Assembly: GCF_003001955.1 (NCBI RefSeq) | Contig: NZ_PVNH01000012.1 | Coordinates: 124,001 to 188,000 of the forward strand | DNA length: 64,000 nucleotides | Reading direction: 5' to 3' | DNA from: Prauserella shujinwangii | GTDB taxonomy: Bacteria > Actinomycetota > Actinomycetes > Mycobacteriales > Pseudonocardiaceae | Shown here: positions 8,203 to 16,209 of the stretch, one piece after another | How the letters are laid out: the number at the start of each line of letters is the position of its first letter | How positions within the stretch are numbered: position 1 is the first letter of the stretch | Translations under genes and position numbers: made by a program | The notes under the pieces: generated by a model | Databases searched by the model: none | Told to the model about the DNA's origin: nothing | What the model saw: the letters and a program-made list of their open reading frames with translations, nothing else

Positions 8203-9427
8203 CGACGGCGACCAGCGCGCACGCCACCGCCAGCCAGCAGGTGACCGCGGCGATGAGCCGGCCCCAGCCCGCGTGGCCGTAGACGACGCTGCCGACCGTC
8301 CCGCCGACGCTGCTGCCCAGGTAGTACGCGAACGTGTAGAGCCCGGCGGCCTGGCCGCGGGCCCGCGCGGGCGCCTCGGCGGCGGCCCACCCGTTGGCGA
8401 CGGCGTGCGCGGCGAAGAACCCGCCGGTGAGCACGAGGAACCCGGCGGCCACGAGCGGCAGCGAGTCGGGCAGCGTCAGCGCGGCGCCCGCGGCCGTGGT
8501 TGCGAGCGCGGCGAGCAGGCAGCGGCGGCGACCGAGCCGGCCAACGAGCCTGCCCGCGGTGGCCGACGAGACGGAGCCCATGGCGTAGGCGAGGAACACC
8601 AGGGACGCGACGGCGGGGCTCAGCGCCAGCGGCTCGCCGGTGAGCCGGAAGCCGGCGGCGTTGTAAAGCGCGACGAACGCGCCCATCCCCAGCAGCGCCA
8701 CCGCATACTGGGCGAGCAGCACCGGCCGCCGCAGCGCCACCCCCACCCCGGCCAGCACGCTCCGTAACCGACCCGGCCGCCCCCACCCCGCCCCGAGGGG
8801 AGCGAGGGAGCTTTGCTCTCGTCTGTCAGTAGTAAAGCTCCCTCGCTCCTCCGGGGTGGGGGGCAGGGTGGTGACGGTGAGTAGCGCGAAGAGGAGGCCG
8901 AGGACGCCGGCGCAGGCCAGCGCGCCGGGCCAGCCGAGCCAGCCGGTGGTGAACCCGCTGGCGAGCCTGCCGAGCATGCCCCCGACCGTGTTGCCCGCGA
9001 TCATCGCCCCGACGGCCGCGGCGACGCCCGACCGGCCCAGCACCTCCACCAGGTACGCCGCGGCGACCCCGGGGAAGCCCGCGATCGCCGCGCCCTGCAG
9101 TGCCCGCAGCACGAGCAGCGCCTCGAACGAGGGGGCCAGCGGCAGGAGCAACCCGAGCGCGGCCGAGGCCAGGACGGACCCGAGGATCACCGGCCGCCTG
9201 CCGACGAACTCCGACAGCACCGCCAGCGGCAGCACCATGACCGCGAGCGCTCCGGTCGCGACGCTCACCGCGAGCGACGCGGTACCCGGGCCCAGCGCGA
9301 ACCGGGCCGCGAGCTGCGGCAGCAGCGGCTGCGGCGCGTAGAGCAGCGTGAACGAGCAGATTCCCGCCGCCGCGACGGCGACGGTCACCCGGCGCACGGA
9401 CACCCGCTGCGGCACCACGGTCGTCAT
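8159..9427 (-). CDS. Major facilitator superfamily (MFS) transporter
   Basis: A 422-residue protein with about 12 hydrophobic segments and the MFS loop motif SEFVGRRPVILGS between helices 2 and 3, echoed by GRLVGRLGRRRC in the second half. It resembles drug/metabolite proton antiporters (YnfM/AraJ-like). The central cytoplasmic loop (about residues 190-216) is encoded by a large palindrome at 8781-8861, which makes it unusual for the family. A divergent LysR regulator shares its 63-nt promoter region and probably controls it. The substrate cannot be told from sequence. Confidence 0.88.
   Translation of the reverse strand: MTTVVPQRVSVRRVTVAVAAAGICSFTLLYAPQPLLPQLAARFALGPGTASLAVSVATGALAVMVLPLAVLSEFVGRRPVILGSVLASAALGLLLPLAPSFEALLVLRALQGAAIAGFPGVAAAYLVEVLGRSGVAAAVGAMIAGNTVGGMLGRLASGFTTGWLGWPGALACAGVLGLLFALLTVTTLPPTPEERGSFTTDRREQSSLAPLGAGWGRPGRLRSVLAGVGVALRRPVLLAQYAVALLGMGAFVALYNAAGFRLTGEPLALSPAVASLVFLAYAMGSVSSATAGRLVGRLGRRRCLLAALATTAAGAALTLPDSLPLVAAGFLVLTGGFFAAHAVANGWAAAEAPARARGQAAGLYTFAYYLGSSVGGTVGSVVYGHAGWGRLIAAVTCWLAVACALVAVVSRSPRPAGHRPPG
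8781..8861. repeat. Palindromic element inside the MFS gene
   Basis: Inner perfect arms of 16 bp (8799-8814, GGAGCGAGGGAGCTTT, and 8834-8849) are enclosed by outer perfect arms of 10 bp (8781-8790 and 8852-8861). The whole is 81 bp, or 27 codons, and is read through in frame as the central loop of the MFS transporter. It looks like a repeat element tolerated in a non-critical loop. Confidence 0.7.
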
Positions 9428-9434
9428 ACGGTCG

Positions 9435-9440
9435 ACGCTA
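9435..9440 (-). promoter_or_regulatory. Putative -10 box for the MFS gene
   Basis: TAGCGT on the minus strand ends 7 nt before the ATG at 9427, which suggests a leaderless transcript. Confidence 0.35.
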
Positions 9441-9451
9441 AGCGCAGCTAA

Positions 9452-9470
9452 CCAATACGTCCAATACGTA
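9452..9470. promoter_or_regulatory. Candidate LysR operator between MFS and LysR genes
   Basis: The 63-nt divergent region contains a tandem 9-bp repeat CCAATACGT (9452-9460, 9461-9469) and within it the perfect palindrome TACGT-CCAAT-ACGTA (9456-9470). Its size and position suit autoregulation plus control of the divergent transporter. A CATAAT at 9478-9483 could be the -10 box of the LysR gene. Confidence 0.5.
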
Positions 9471-9490
9471 CGACGCGCATAATCAATACC

Positions 9491-10465
9491 ATGACGAATG
9501 AGTGGGAGGACGACCGCGTCGCGGCCGAGCTGGCGCCGCACGCCGCGCTGCTGGCCGCCCTGCGCGACACCGGCAACGTCACCCGCGCGGCCGAACTGCT
9601 CGGTGTCCCGCAACCCACCGCCAGCAGGCGCATCGCGGCCCTCGGCGACCTGCTCGGCGCTCCGCTGACCGCGCCCTCGGGCCGGGGCATCCGGCTGACC
9701 AGGGCGGGCGCGCTGCTGGCCGAGGCCGCCGAGCGGGCGGTCGGCGTGCTGCGCGGCGGGGTCCGGTCGGCGCGGGAGGAGATCGAGCCGGAACGCGGGC
9801 ACGTCGTGCTCGGCTTCCTGCACCTGCTCGGCCGCTCGCTCGTGCCCGGGCTGCTGCGCGACTTCCGCGCCCGGCACCCGCACGTGCGCTTCAGCCTGGA
9901 GCAGGGATCCCGCCAGGACATCCTGGACCGGCTGGCCGCCGCGGAGATCGACCTCGCGCTCGTCGCGCCGCCGCCGGACGACCCGGCGCTGGCCTCCGGC
10001 ACCCTCGCCGAGCAGGAGCTGTTCCTCTCCGTCCCGGCGGACCACCGGCTCGCCGGGCGGCGGCGGATCCAGGTCGGGGAGCTGGCCGGCGAGGAGTTCG
10101 TGCAGCTCGAACCCGGCTACGGGCTGCGGCGGATCACCGACGAGCTGTGCGCGCGGGCGGGGTTCACGCCGAAGGTCGCCTTCGAGGGGCAGGAGTCGGA
10201 CACCGTGCGCGGGCTCGTCGCCGCCGGGCTGGGGGTGGCACTGCTGCCGAAGTTCGAGCCGGGCGCACCGGCCGGGGTGGTCGAGGTGCCCCTGCGACCG
10301 AGGGTCACGCGCGCGATCGGGCTGGTGTGGCCCGCGCACCCGCCGCTGAGCCCGGCCGTCGCGGGCTTCCGCGACTTCGTGCTGGCTCAGGCGGAGAAGG
10401 ACACCGCCAGCTCCACGAGCGTGCGCGCGGCGAAGCCGGTGCCGCCGGGCACCACCTCGTCGTAG
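9491..10465 (+). CDS. LysR-family transcriptional regulator
   Basis: The 324-residue protein has an N-terminal winged helix (NVTRAAELLGVPQPTASRRIAALGDLLG) and a periplasmic-binding-like effector domain from about 90 to 300 (HVVLGFLHLLG, EIDLALVAPPP, LVAAGLGVALLP). It is divergent from the MFS exporter and likely controls it. The last 79 bases overlap the 3' end of the convergent pepA gene; the extra Ser/Thr-rich tail encoded there is probably not functional. Confidence 0.9.
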   Translation: MTNEWEDDRVAAELAPHAALLAALRDTGNVTRAAELLGVPQPTASRRIAALGDLLGAPLTAPSGRGIRLTRAGALLAEAAERAVGVLRGGVRSAREEIEPERGHVVLGFLHLLGRSLVPGLLRDFRARHPHVRFSLEQGSRQDILDRLAAAEIDLALVAPPPDDPALASGTLAEQELFLSVPADHRLAGRRRIQVGELAGEEFVQLEPGYGLRRITDELCARAGFTPKVAFEGQESDTVRGLVAAGLGVALLPKFEPGAPAGVVEVPLRPRVTRAIGLVWPAHPPLSPAVAGFRDFVLAQAEKDTASSTSVRAAKPVPPGTTSS

Positions 10466-11883
10466 TTCTTCTCGGACCGCGCGGGCCCCGCGATGTCCAG
10501 ATGTGCCCACGGCAGTCCGCCGGCGAACTCGCGCAGGAACAGCGCCGCCGTGATGCCGCCGGGACCCGGCGGCGCCTGCCGGACGTCGGCGATCTCGCCG
10601 CGCACGTCGTCGGCGTGCGCGTCGAGCAGGGGCATGCGCCACCACCGCTCGCCGGCCCGCTCCCCCGCGGCGGCGATCCGCTCGGCGAGCGCGTCGTCGG
10701 TCGCGAACAGCCCGCCCGTGCGCAGGCCCAGGGCCACCTTCATCGCGCCGGTCAGCGTCGCCACGTCCACCACCGCGTCCGGCGAGAACCGGCGCACACC
10801 GTAGGCGAGCGCGTCGGCCAGGATCATCCGCCCTTCGGCGTCGGTGTTGGCGACCTCCGTCGTGCGGCCGCCGTAGTGCCGCACGATGTCGCCGGGCCGG
10901 TACGCGGAGCCGGACACGTGATTCTCGGCCGCGGGCACGAGCGCGGTGACCCGCACGCGCGGCGCGAGCGTGGCGATGGCCCGCATGGCGGCGATCACCG
11001 CGCCGCCGCCGGACATGTCGGTCCGCATGAGGTGCATGCCCTCGGCAGGCTTGATCGAGATGCCGCCCGTGTCGAACGTGACGCCCTTGCCGACCAGCAG
11101 CAGGTGCCCGCTCGCCCCGCGCGGCCGGTAGCTCAGCTCGATCAGCCGGGGCGGGCTGGCCGAGCCGCCGCCCACCGCGAGCACGCCGCCGAAGCCCCGC
11201 GCGGCGAGCCACTCCTCGTCCCGCACGGTCACGGCGAGGCCGGGCACCTCACCGGCCACCCGCTCGGCGACCCCGGCGAGCCAGGCGGGGTTCTTCACGT
11301 TGGATGGGGTGTTGGCGAGGTCCCGCGCGAAGGCGGAGGCGGCCGCCAGCTCGCGGGCCCGGCGGACCGCGTCGGCGGCCCGCTCGACCTCCTCGGCACC
11401 GCCTCCCGGCAGCAGCCGCAGCGAGCGCACCTCGGGCTTCGGCTCCCCGCTGCCCGCGTCGTAGCGGTAGCCGCCGAGCAGGGCGCCGAGCACGAACTCG
11501 GCGCAGGCCTCCGCCCCGGCGTCCCCCGGCAGTTCGACCTGCACCGACCGGGGCGGGCGGGCGCCGGTGTCCGCCGCGGCGGCCGCGAACGCGTTCGCGG
11601 CACGGATGAACGCCGCACCCGCGCCGCGGTAGTGCCTTCCCTCGCCGTCGCCCGCGCCGACCAGCCAGCGGGGCCCCGCCGACGGGTCGCCCGGCACGGT
11701 CTGCACCTCACCCGCCTTGCCAGTGGCCCGCAGGTCCGCGATCAGCCCGGCGTACGGTGACGGTTCGCCCTCCGCGGACCGCTGGGGGATGACGACCGCC
11801 AGCGGTGTCCCCCGGCGGGCGGCGTCGGCGACCTCGACGTCGGGCAGCCGGCTGGGCACGGACGGCAGCGGGGAGCGGGCCAT
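10387..11883 (-). CDS. pepA: Leucyl aminopeptidase (M17 family)
   Basis: A 498-residue cytosolic exopeptidase that removes N-terminal residues from peptides using two metal ions. The C-terminal catalytic domain shows GKGVTFDTGG (Lys256, Asp261), MRTDMSGG (Asp279) and the M17 signature NTDAEGRMIL (about 336-345, with Asp338 and Glu340). The N-terminal domain is the usual divergent M17 macrodomain-like fold. The start ATG is preceded by CAGGAGG at good spacing. The length is normal for the family. Confidence 0.94.
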   Translation of the reverse strand: MARSPLPSVPSRLPDVEVADAARRGTPLAVVIPQRSAEGEPSPYAGLIADLRATGKAGEVQTVPGDPSAGPRWLVGAGDGEGRHYRGAGAAFIRAANAFAAAAADTGARPPRSVQVELPGDAGAEACAEFVLGALLGGYRYDAGSGEPKPEVRSLRLLPGGGAEEVERAADAVRRARELAAASAFARDLANTPSNVKNPAWLAGVAERVAGEVPGLAVTVRDEEWLAARGFGGVLAVGGGSASPPRLIELSYRPRGASGHLLLVGKGVTFDTGGISIKPAEGMHLMRTDMSGGGAVIAAMRAIATLAPRVRVTALVPAAENHVSGSAYRPGDIVRHYGGRTTEVANTDAEGRMILADALAYGVRRFSPDAVVDVATLTGAMKVALGLRTGGLFATDDALAERIAAAGERAGERWWRMPLLDAHADDVRGEIADVRQAPPGPGGITAALFLREFAGGLPWAHLDIAGPARSEKNYDEVVPGGTGFAARTLVELAVSFSA

Positions 11884-11957
11884 CGGATTGCCTCCTGGGC
11901 ACGGTGAACGGGCCAGCCGAAGCGAGTCGGTGCTGGCGAGCGGTGGGGAACGGCGTT

Positions 11958-12125
11958 CTAGCTGGTGGCCTCCTGAAGGGCCGCACCGAGATCCTTGGCC
12001 TCCTCGGCCGACAGTTCGACGACGAGTCGCCCACCACCCTCGAGCGGTACGCGCATCACGAGGCCCCGCCCCTCCTTGGTCACTTCGAGGGGACCATCTC
12101 CGGTCCGGGGCTTCATGGCCGCCAT
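11958..12125 (-). CDS. DUF3117 small conserved protein
   Basis: A 55-residue protein beginning MAAMKPRTGDGPLEVTKEGR, followed by GGRLVVELSAEEAKDLG. I recognise it as the actinobacterial DUF3117 family (M. tuberculosis Rv1211-like). Members are highly conserved, soluble and short, and no function is established. A GGGAG stretch upstream serves as ribosome binding site. It stands alone, 74 nt upstream of pepA in the same direction, and is divergent from the enoyl-CoA hydratase gene. The 190-nt region to that gene (12126-12315) shows no other supported element. Confidence 0.88.
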   Translation of the reverse strand: MAAMKPRTGDGPLEVTKEGRGLVMRVPLEGGGRLVVELSAEEAKDLGAALQEATS

Positions 12126-12315
12126 AGCGTGCTCCCTCCGTCTGAACCAGCGCGCCCGGGTCGCGCTCGCCAAAGCAACCGGGTTGTGACCATTGTCCCC
12201 CATCAGCCGAAGGCCGCGAACACGGACCGATCTTAACGTGCGGCATAGGTGCTGGTATGCGGCTCGCGAGGCTGTCAGACTCGCGGGGCGGAACGCGTAA
12301 CGGAAGGATTTTCCA

Positions 12316-13110
12316 GTGACCACAGAGGACGTGCTGCGAAGCGCTGACGCCGACGGCGTGCGCACCCTGACCCTGAACCGGCCCCAGGCGTACAACTCGC
12401 TCACGGTCGAGCTCAAGGAGCGGCTGCTGGGGGCGCTGCGCGGGGCGGCGGAGGACGCCGACGTGCGGGCGGTCGTGCTCACCGGTTCCGGCAAGGCGTT
12501 CTGCGCCGGGCAGGATCTCAAGGAACACGTCGGGATGCTGCAGTCGGGCGATCCGGCACCCCTGCGCACGGTCTCCGACCACTACAACCCGATCGTGCGG
12601 GCGATCGTCGACATGCCGAAGCCGGTGATCGCCGCGGTGAACGGGCCGGCCGCGGGCGCGGGCGCGGCCTTCGCCTACGCCGCCGACCTGCGGATCGCGG
12701 CGAGCTCGGCGAACTTCATGATGGCCTTCGCCAACGTCGGGCTCGGCCCGGACTCCGGAGCCTCGTGGACCCTGCAGCGGCTGATCGGCTACGGCCGCGC
12801 GGCCGAGCTGATGCTCCTGGCACGCACGGTGGACTCCACCGAGGCGCTGCGGATCGGGCTGGTGAGCGAGGTGGTCACCGACGAGGAGCTGCCCACGAGG
12901 GCGCACGCGCTGGCCGCCCGGCTCGCGGCGGGCCCCACGGTGGCGTACGCCAAGATCAAGGGCACCCTGACGACCGCGGCGGAGAGCACCCTGGAGGAGG
13001 CGCTGGCCGCCGAGGAGGCCGCGCAGGCCGCGCTCGGCGCGACCGCCGACCACACCGAGGCCGTGGAGGCCTTCGTCGCGAAGCGCAAGCCCGACTTCTC
13101 CGGCAAGTGA
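12316..13110 (+). CDS. Enoyl-CoA hydratase/isomerase family protein (PaaG-like)
   Basis: The 264-residue crotonase-fold protein has the oxyanion-hole segments GSGKAFCAGQDLKE (about 58-71) and AVNGPAAGAGAAFAYAADLRI (about 102-122). The catalytic position usually held by Glu in the second loop falls in NVGLGPDSGASW, where an Asp is present, as in the phenylacetyl-CoA epoxide isomerase PaaG. The start is GTG with GGAAGGA upstream. It probably acts on an acyl-CoA in fatty-acid or aromatic catabolism, but no paa genes are nearby, so the substrate is open. Confidence 0.87.
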   Translation: MTTEDVLRSADADGVRTLTLNRPQAYNSLTVELKERLLGALRGAAEDADVRAVVLTGSGKAFCAGQDLKEHVGMLQSGDPAPLRTVSDHYNPIVRAIVDMPKPVIAAVNGPAAGAGAAFAYAADLRIAASSANFMMAFANVGLGPDSGASWTLQRLIGYGRAAELMLLARTVDSTEALRIGLVSEVVTDEELPTRAHALAARLAAGPTVAYAKIKGTLTTAAESTLEEALAAEEAAQAALGATADHTEAVEAFVAKRKPDFSGK

Positions 13111-13116
13111 CGGTCA

Positions 13117-13161
13117 TGAGTGGCTCGTTACTGGCGAAGAACGTCAGTAACGAGCCACTCA
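13117..13161. terminator. Inverted repeat between convergent genes
   Basis: Perfect 17-bp arms (TGAGTGGCTCGTTACTG at 13117-13133 and its complement at 13145-13161) surround an 11-nt loop that includes AAGAACG. It sits between the enoyl-CoA hydratase stop (13110) and the tag stop (13159), and its right arm includes the tag stop codon. A bidirectional terminator is likely; no U-run follows. Confidence 0.65.
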
Positions 13162-13737
13162 GGACATCCCGGAGGCCCGGAAGCAGCCGGCCACGTGGTC
13201 ATCGACCATGCCGGTGGCCTGCATGAGCGCGTAGCAGGTGGTCGGGCCGACGAAGACGAACCCGCGGCGCTTCAGCTCCTTGGCCATCGCCTTCGACTCC
13301 GCCGTCACGGCGGGCACCTCCGCCATCGTGCGCGGCCGCCGCCTGCCCTCGGCCGGTGGGGCGAACGACCACAGCAGCTCGTCGAGCGGCACGTCGAGGT
13401 CGGCGATCGCGCGCGCGTTGTTGATCGTGGCGAGCACCTTCGCCCGGTTGCGCACGATCGCGGCGTCGGCGAGCAGCCGGGCGACGTCGTCGTCCCCGAA
13501 GCGGGCGACGCGCTCCGGGGAGAACCCGGCGAACGCCCGCCGGAACGCCTCCCGCTTGCGCAGGATCGTCAGCCACGACAGCCCGGACTGGAACGCCTCC
13601 AGCGAGAGCCGCTCGAACAGCGCGGCCTCACCGCGCAGCGGGAAACCCCACTCGGTGTCGTGGTACTCGGCGTAGTCGGGTGCGGTGTTGCCCCAGGAGC
13701 AGCGCGCGACACCGTCCTCCCCCAGCAGCTCGGTCAT
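13159..13737 (-). CDS. tag: DNA-3-methyladenine glycosylase I
   Basis: The 192-residue product starts with the Tag signature RCSWG followed by YAEYHDTEWGFPL, and has the central SLEAFQSGLSWLTILRKREAFR helix-hairpin region. The C-terminal zinc ligands H and C are in MVDDHVAGCF. It excises 3-methyladenine from alkylated DNA as the first step of base excision repair. Its ATG overlaps the stop of the upstream SRPBCC gene (ATGA), so it ends a three- or four-gene operon read from gpgS. Confidence 0.94.
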   Translation of the reverse strand: MTELLGEDGVARCSWGNTAPDYAEYHDTEWGFPLRGEAALFERLSLEAFQSGLSWLTILRKREAFRRAFAGFSPERVARFGDDDVARLLADAAIVRNRAKVLATINNARAIADLDVPLDELLWSFAPPAEGRRRPRTMAEVPAVTAESKAMAKELKRRGFVFVGPTTCYALMQATGMVDDHVAGCFRASGMS

Positions 13738-14186
13738 CCGCCCACCACGTAGGACTCGGCGAACCGCGCGAACCGCTGCAGCGACTGCCGCAGCCCGAGC
13801 ACGAACGCGGGCTTCACCAGCGGCCAGCCCAGCCTGCCGACCACGCCGAGCGGCAGGTCCAGCTGCTCCGACCAGATGAACACCGACCGCTGCGGGCCGC
13901 GCTCCTGCACGTGGAAGGCGCCGGTGCCCCGCACGATCTTCCCGAGGTGCCGGACGGTGCACCGCACCGGCGGCTCCCAGCTGGTGATCTCCATGGTGTC
14001 GGTGACCCCGATCCCGCCGATGCCGGTGAAGGCCTCCAGCCGCGACCCGACGCTGCGCCCGTTGCCCGACACCACGCGCACCTCGGTGCCGAGCATCCAC
14101 TCGCGCTGCCTGCCCCAGTCGGTGAGCGCCAGCCACGTCGTGCCCGCGGGCGCGGCGACGTCGACGGACACGACGACGTCGGTCAT
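13734..14186 (-). CDS. SRPBCC (polyketide cyclase/START-like) family protein
   Basis: A 150-residue single-domain protein with the SRPBCC pattern: VSVDVAAPAGTTWLALTDW, EWMLGTEV, then ITSWEPPVRCTVRH and FHVQERGPQRSVFIWSEQLDLP. The fold makes a hydrophobic ligand cavity, and members bind or transform lipids and small hydrophobic compounds. It overlaps its neighbours by ATGA at both ends, so it is tightly coupled to tag and to the DivIVA-domain gene. The ligand cannot be inferred. Confidence 0.85.
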   Translation of the reverse strand: MTDVVVSVDVAAPAGTTWLALTDWGRQREWMLGTEVRVVSGNGRSVGSRLEAFTGIGGIGVTDTMEITSWEPPVRCTVRHLGKIVRGTGAFHVQERGPQRSVFIWSEQLDLPLGVVGRLGWPLVKPAFVLGLRQSLQRFARFAESYVVGG

Positions 14187-14512
14187 CGCGACGCCTCCCG
14201 GCGGTCCGCCAGCCGGTGCTCCGCCAGCTCCGCCTCCAGCTGCGCCACCCGTTCCCGGAGGCCGTCGATCTCGGAGCCCAGCCTGCTCAGCACCCAGTCG
14301 ACCTCGGACATCTTGTAACCCCGCAGCACCAGCTGGAACCGCACGGCGCCCACGTCCTCGCCGGTGATGTCCTCGGCGGGCAGCCTCGTCGGCGAGCTGC
14401 CCGGAGCGAGCGGCGCCAGCTCCTCGCCCCGCCCGAACACGACGGCGGCCAGCAGGAACACCACAGCCGCCACGAGCAGCATGATGACGAGGTAGATGAG
14501 CGCGGTGGTCAC
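14183..14512 (-). CDS. Small DivIVA-domain membrane protein
   Basis: The 109-residue protein has an N-terminal membrane helix (LIYLVIMLLVAAVVFLLAAVVF), then a short DivIVA-like segment (VRFQLVLRGYKMSEVDWVLSRL) and a C-terminal coiled coil (GLRERVAQLEAELAEHRLAD). The RGY.MSEVD pattern is the DivIVA 'curvature' motif. Position next to gpgS and tag matches Rv1209 (from memory). It probably localises to the membrane at poles or septa. The GTG start at 14512 immediately precedes the membrane segment. Confidence 0.85.
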   Translation of the reverse strand: MTTALIYLVIMLLVAAVVFLLAAVVFGRGEELAPLAPGSSPTRLPAEDITGEDVGAVRFQLVLRGYKMSEVDWVLSRLGSEIDGLRERVAQLEAELAEHRLADRREASR

Positions 14513-14538
14513 GCCACGATCGTGACACACCCCCGCGC

Positions 14539-15459
14539 TCACCCGCGCGCCGCCAGCACCTCCCGCATCGGGGGCCGGTCGGCGACCAGCACGTCGGTCA
14601 CGTCCGGCAGCCACTCGCCGGAGACCTGCACGAACTGCGTCAGCTCGGTGCTCGCGGCGTCGACGCCGCAGCGGGCGAGCGCGGTGCCGAGGATCTGCCG
14701 TGCCATCACGCCCAGCTGCAGCAGCGAGCGGTTGCGGTGCTTGCGGACGCCGAGGTTCACCTGTGCCAGCGCGTCCACGCCGTAGCGGGCCTCGGCGTCG
14801 AGCAGCAACCCGATCTCCACGCCGTACCCCGCCGCGAACGGCACCGACTCCAGCAGCTCCCGCGTCGCCGCGTACTCCCCGCCCAGCGGCTGCACCAGCC
14901 CGGACAACGCGGGCCGCAACGCCGAGAGCACGGGCCTGGCCAGCAGCTCGGTGACCCGCCCCCCGCCGGTGCCGATCTCGGCGGTCTCCAGCCGCAGCGG
15001 GCGCCGGTAGAACCCCTTGACCAGGTGCACGCCCGGCTCGGTGAGCACGGGCCCGAGCAGCGCGGGCACGAACGCCGGGTCGGGGTCGACCAGGTCGGAG
15101 TCGAGGAACACCACGACGTCGCCGCCGGTGGCCGCGAGCGAGCGCCACAGCACCTCGCCCTTGCCGGGCCGCGGAGCCCAGTCCGGCAGGACGTCCTCGC
15201 GGTGCACCACCCGTGCCCCGGCCCTGGCGGCGACCTCGGCGGTGTCGTCGGTGGAACCCGAGTCGGCCACCACCAGTTCGTCGACCAGCGAACCCAGTAG
15301 CGGGCGCACCGAGCCGACCACCCCGGCCACCGTCTCCCGCTCGTTCAGCGCGGGCAGCACGACGGACACGGTGCGAGCCCCCTTGGCACGCACCAGCTCG
15401 GCGACCGGCCACCCGGGGGCCTGCCAGGTCCGTTCGGCGAACCAGCGCAGCGACGTCAT
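14539..15459 (-). CDS. gpgS: Glucosyl-3-phosphoglycerate synthase (GT81)
   Basis: The 306-residue protein has the GT-A start VSVVLPALNERETVAGVV, the nucleotide-sugar site GSTDDTAEVA, and the metal-binding FLDSDLVDPDP. A C-terminal GVRKHRNRSLLQL segment is characteristic of GpgS. It makes glucosyl-3-phosphoglycerate from a nucleoside-diphosphate glucose donor and 3-phosphoglycerate, the first step toward methylglucose lipopolysaccharides. The synteny gpgS-DivIVA-tag-(DUF3117) is the mycobacterial order, except that folP2 is missing here. Length agrees with the family. Confidence 0.93.
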   Translation of the reverse strand: MTSLRWFAERTWQAPGWPVAELVRAKGARTVSVVLPALNERETVAGVVGSVRPLLGSLVDELVVADSGSTDDTAEVAARAGARVVHREDVLPDWAPRPGKGEVLWRSLAATGGDVVVFLDSDLVDPDPAFVPALLGPVLTEPGVHLVKGFYRRPLRLETAEIGTGGGRVTELLARPVLSALRPALSGLVQPLGGEYAATRELLESVPFAAGYGVEIGLLLDAEARYGVDALAQVNLGVRKHRNRSLLQLGVMARQILGTALARCGVDAASTELTQFVQVSGEWLPDVTDVLVADRPPMREVLAARG

Positions 15460-15503
15460 GGCTGTGATCGTGCCATCCTGGCGGCCGAGCCCCGGGAGGA
15501 GAT

Positions 15504-16172
15504 GTGTTGCACCTGTTGATCCGCTGGCTGCTGGCACCGCTGGCGCGGGCGCTGTACCGGCCCGACGTGCGGGGCGCGGACAAGGTCCCGCTGGACGGGC
15601 CGGTCATCCTCGCCGCGAACCACCGGTCGGCGGTCGACACCGCGGTGATCCCGATCGTCACGCCGCGCCCGGTGAAGTTCCTCGGCAAGGCCGAGTACTT
15701 CGCGGGCCGGGGCCTGCGCGGCCGGTTCGTGGCGAACTTCCTCGCCGCGCTCGGGTACGTGCCGGTGGAGCGGGGCAACGCCAAGGCCGGGCTGGCCGCG
15801 CTGGAGGCGGCGCGCAAGGTGCTCGACGCGGGAGGCGCGTTCGGCATCTACCCGGAGGGCACGCGCTCGCTGGACGGCAGGCTCCACCGCGGGCACACCG
15901 GTGTGGGCGCGCTGGCGCTGGCGACGGGGGCGACGGTGGTGCCGGTGGCGCTGACCGGCACGGAGCGGCTGCTGCCGGTGGGCCGCAGGATCCCGCGACC
16001 GGCCCGGGTCACGGTGCGCTTCGGCGAGCCGCTCGAGTTCTCCCGCTACGACGGGCTCGACGCGGCACCGGCGATCCGGCGCGCCGTCACCGACGAGATC
16101 ATGTACGCGATCATGGAGCTGTCCGGCCAGGAGTACGTGGACGCCTACCACCGGCGTCCCGACGCCGCCTGA
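15504..16172 (+). CDS. 1-acylglycerol-3-phosphate O-acyltransferase (PlsC-like)
   Basis: The 222-residue protein shows the acyltransferase HX4D motif in NHRSAVD (about 40-46), FLGKAEYF, the substrate-binding FGIYPEGTRS and the later VVPVALTGTE. An N-terminal hydrophobic segment fits peripheral membrane attachment. It likely acylates lysophosphatidate or a related acceptor in phospholipid synthesis. The start is GTG at 15504 following CGGGAGGAGA. A palindrome follows the stop. Confidence 0.9.
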   Translation: MLHLLIRWLLAPLARALYRPDVRGADKVPLDGPVILAANHRSAVDTAVIPIVTPRPVKFLGKAEYFAGRGLRGRFVANFLAALGYVPVERGNAKAGLAALEAARKVLDAGGAFGIYPEGTRSLDGRLHRGHTGVGALALATGATVVPVALTGTERLLPVGRRIPRPARVTVRFGEPLEFSRYDGLDAAPAIRRAVTDEIMYAIMELSGQEYVDAYHRRPDAA

Positions 16173-16182
16173 GCCGGACGCC

Positions 16183-16207
16183 GTCCCCCAAGGCCACCTT
16201 GGGGGAC
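16183..16207. terminator. Short GC-rich hairpin between PlsC-like and LOG genes
   Basis: GTCCCCCAAGG (16183-16193), a CCA loop, and the perfect complement at 16197-16207 make an 11-bp stem with a 3-nt loop between convergent stops at 16172 and 16210. It is likely a bidirectional terminator. Confidence 0.7.
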
Positions 16208-16209
16208 GA

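Noticed and set aside
9428-11212. Upstream extension of the MFS frame to 1017 codons
   Set aside because: The extension is antisense to the LysR gene and lacks transporter features; the MFS protein starts naturally at 9427 next to a shared promoter.
11884-13053. Extension of the pepA frame to 888 codons
   Set aside because: It crosses the DUF3117 gene and the enoyl-CoA hydratase gene; the ATG at 11883 has a good ribosome binding site and the correct M17 length.
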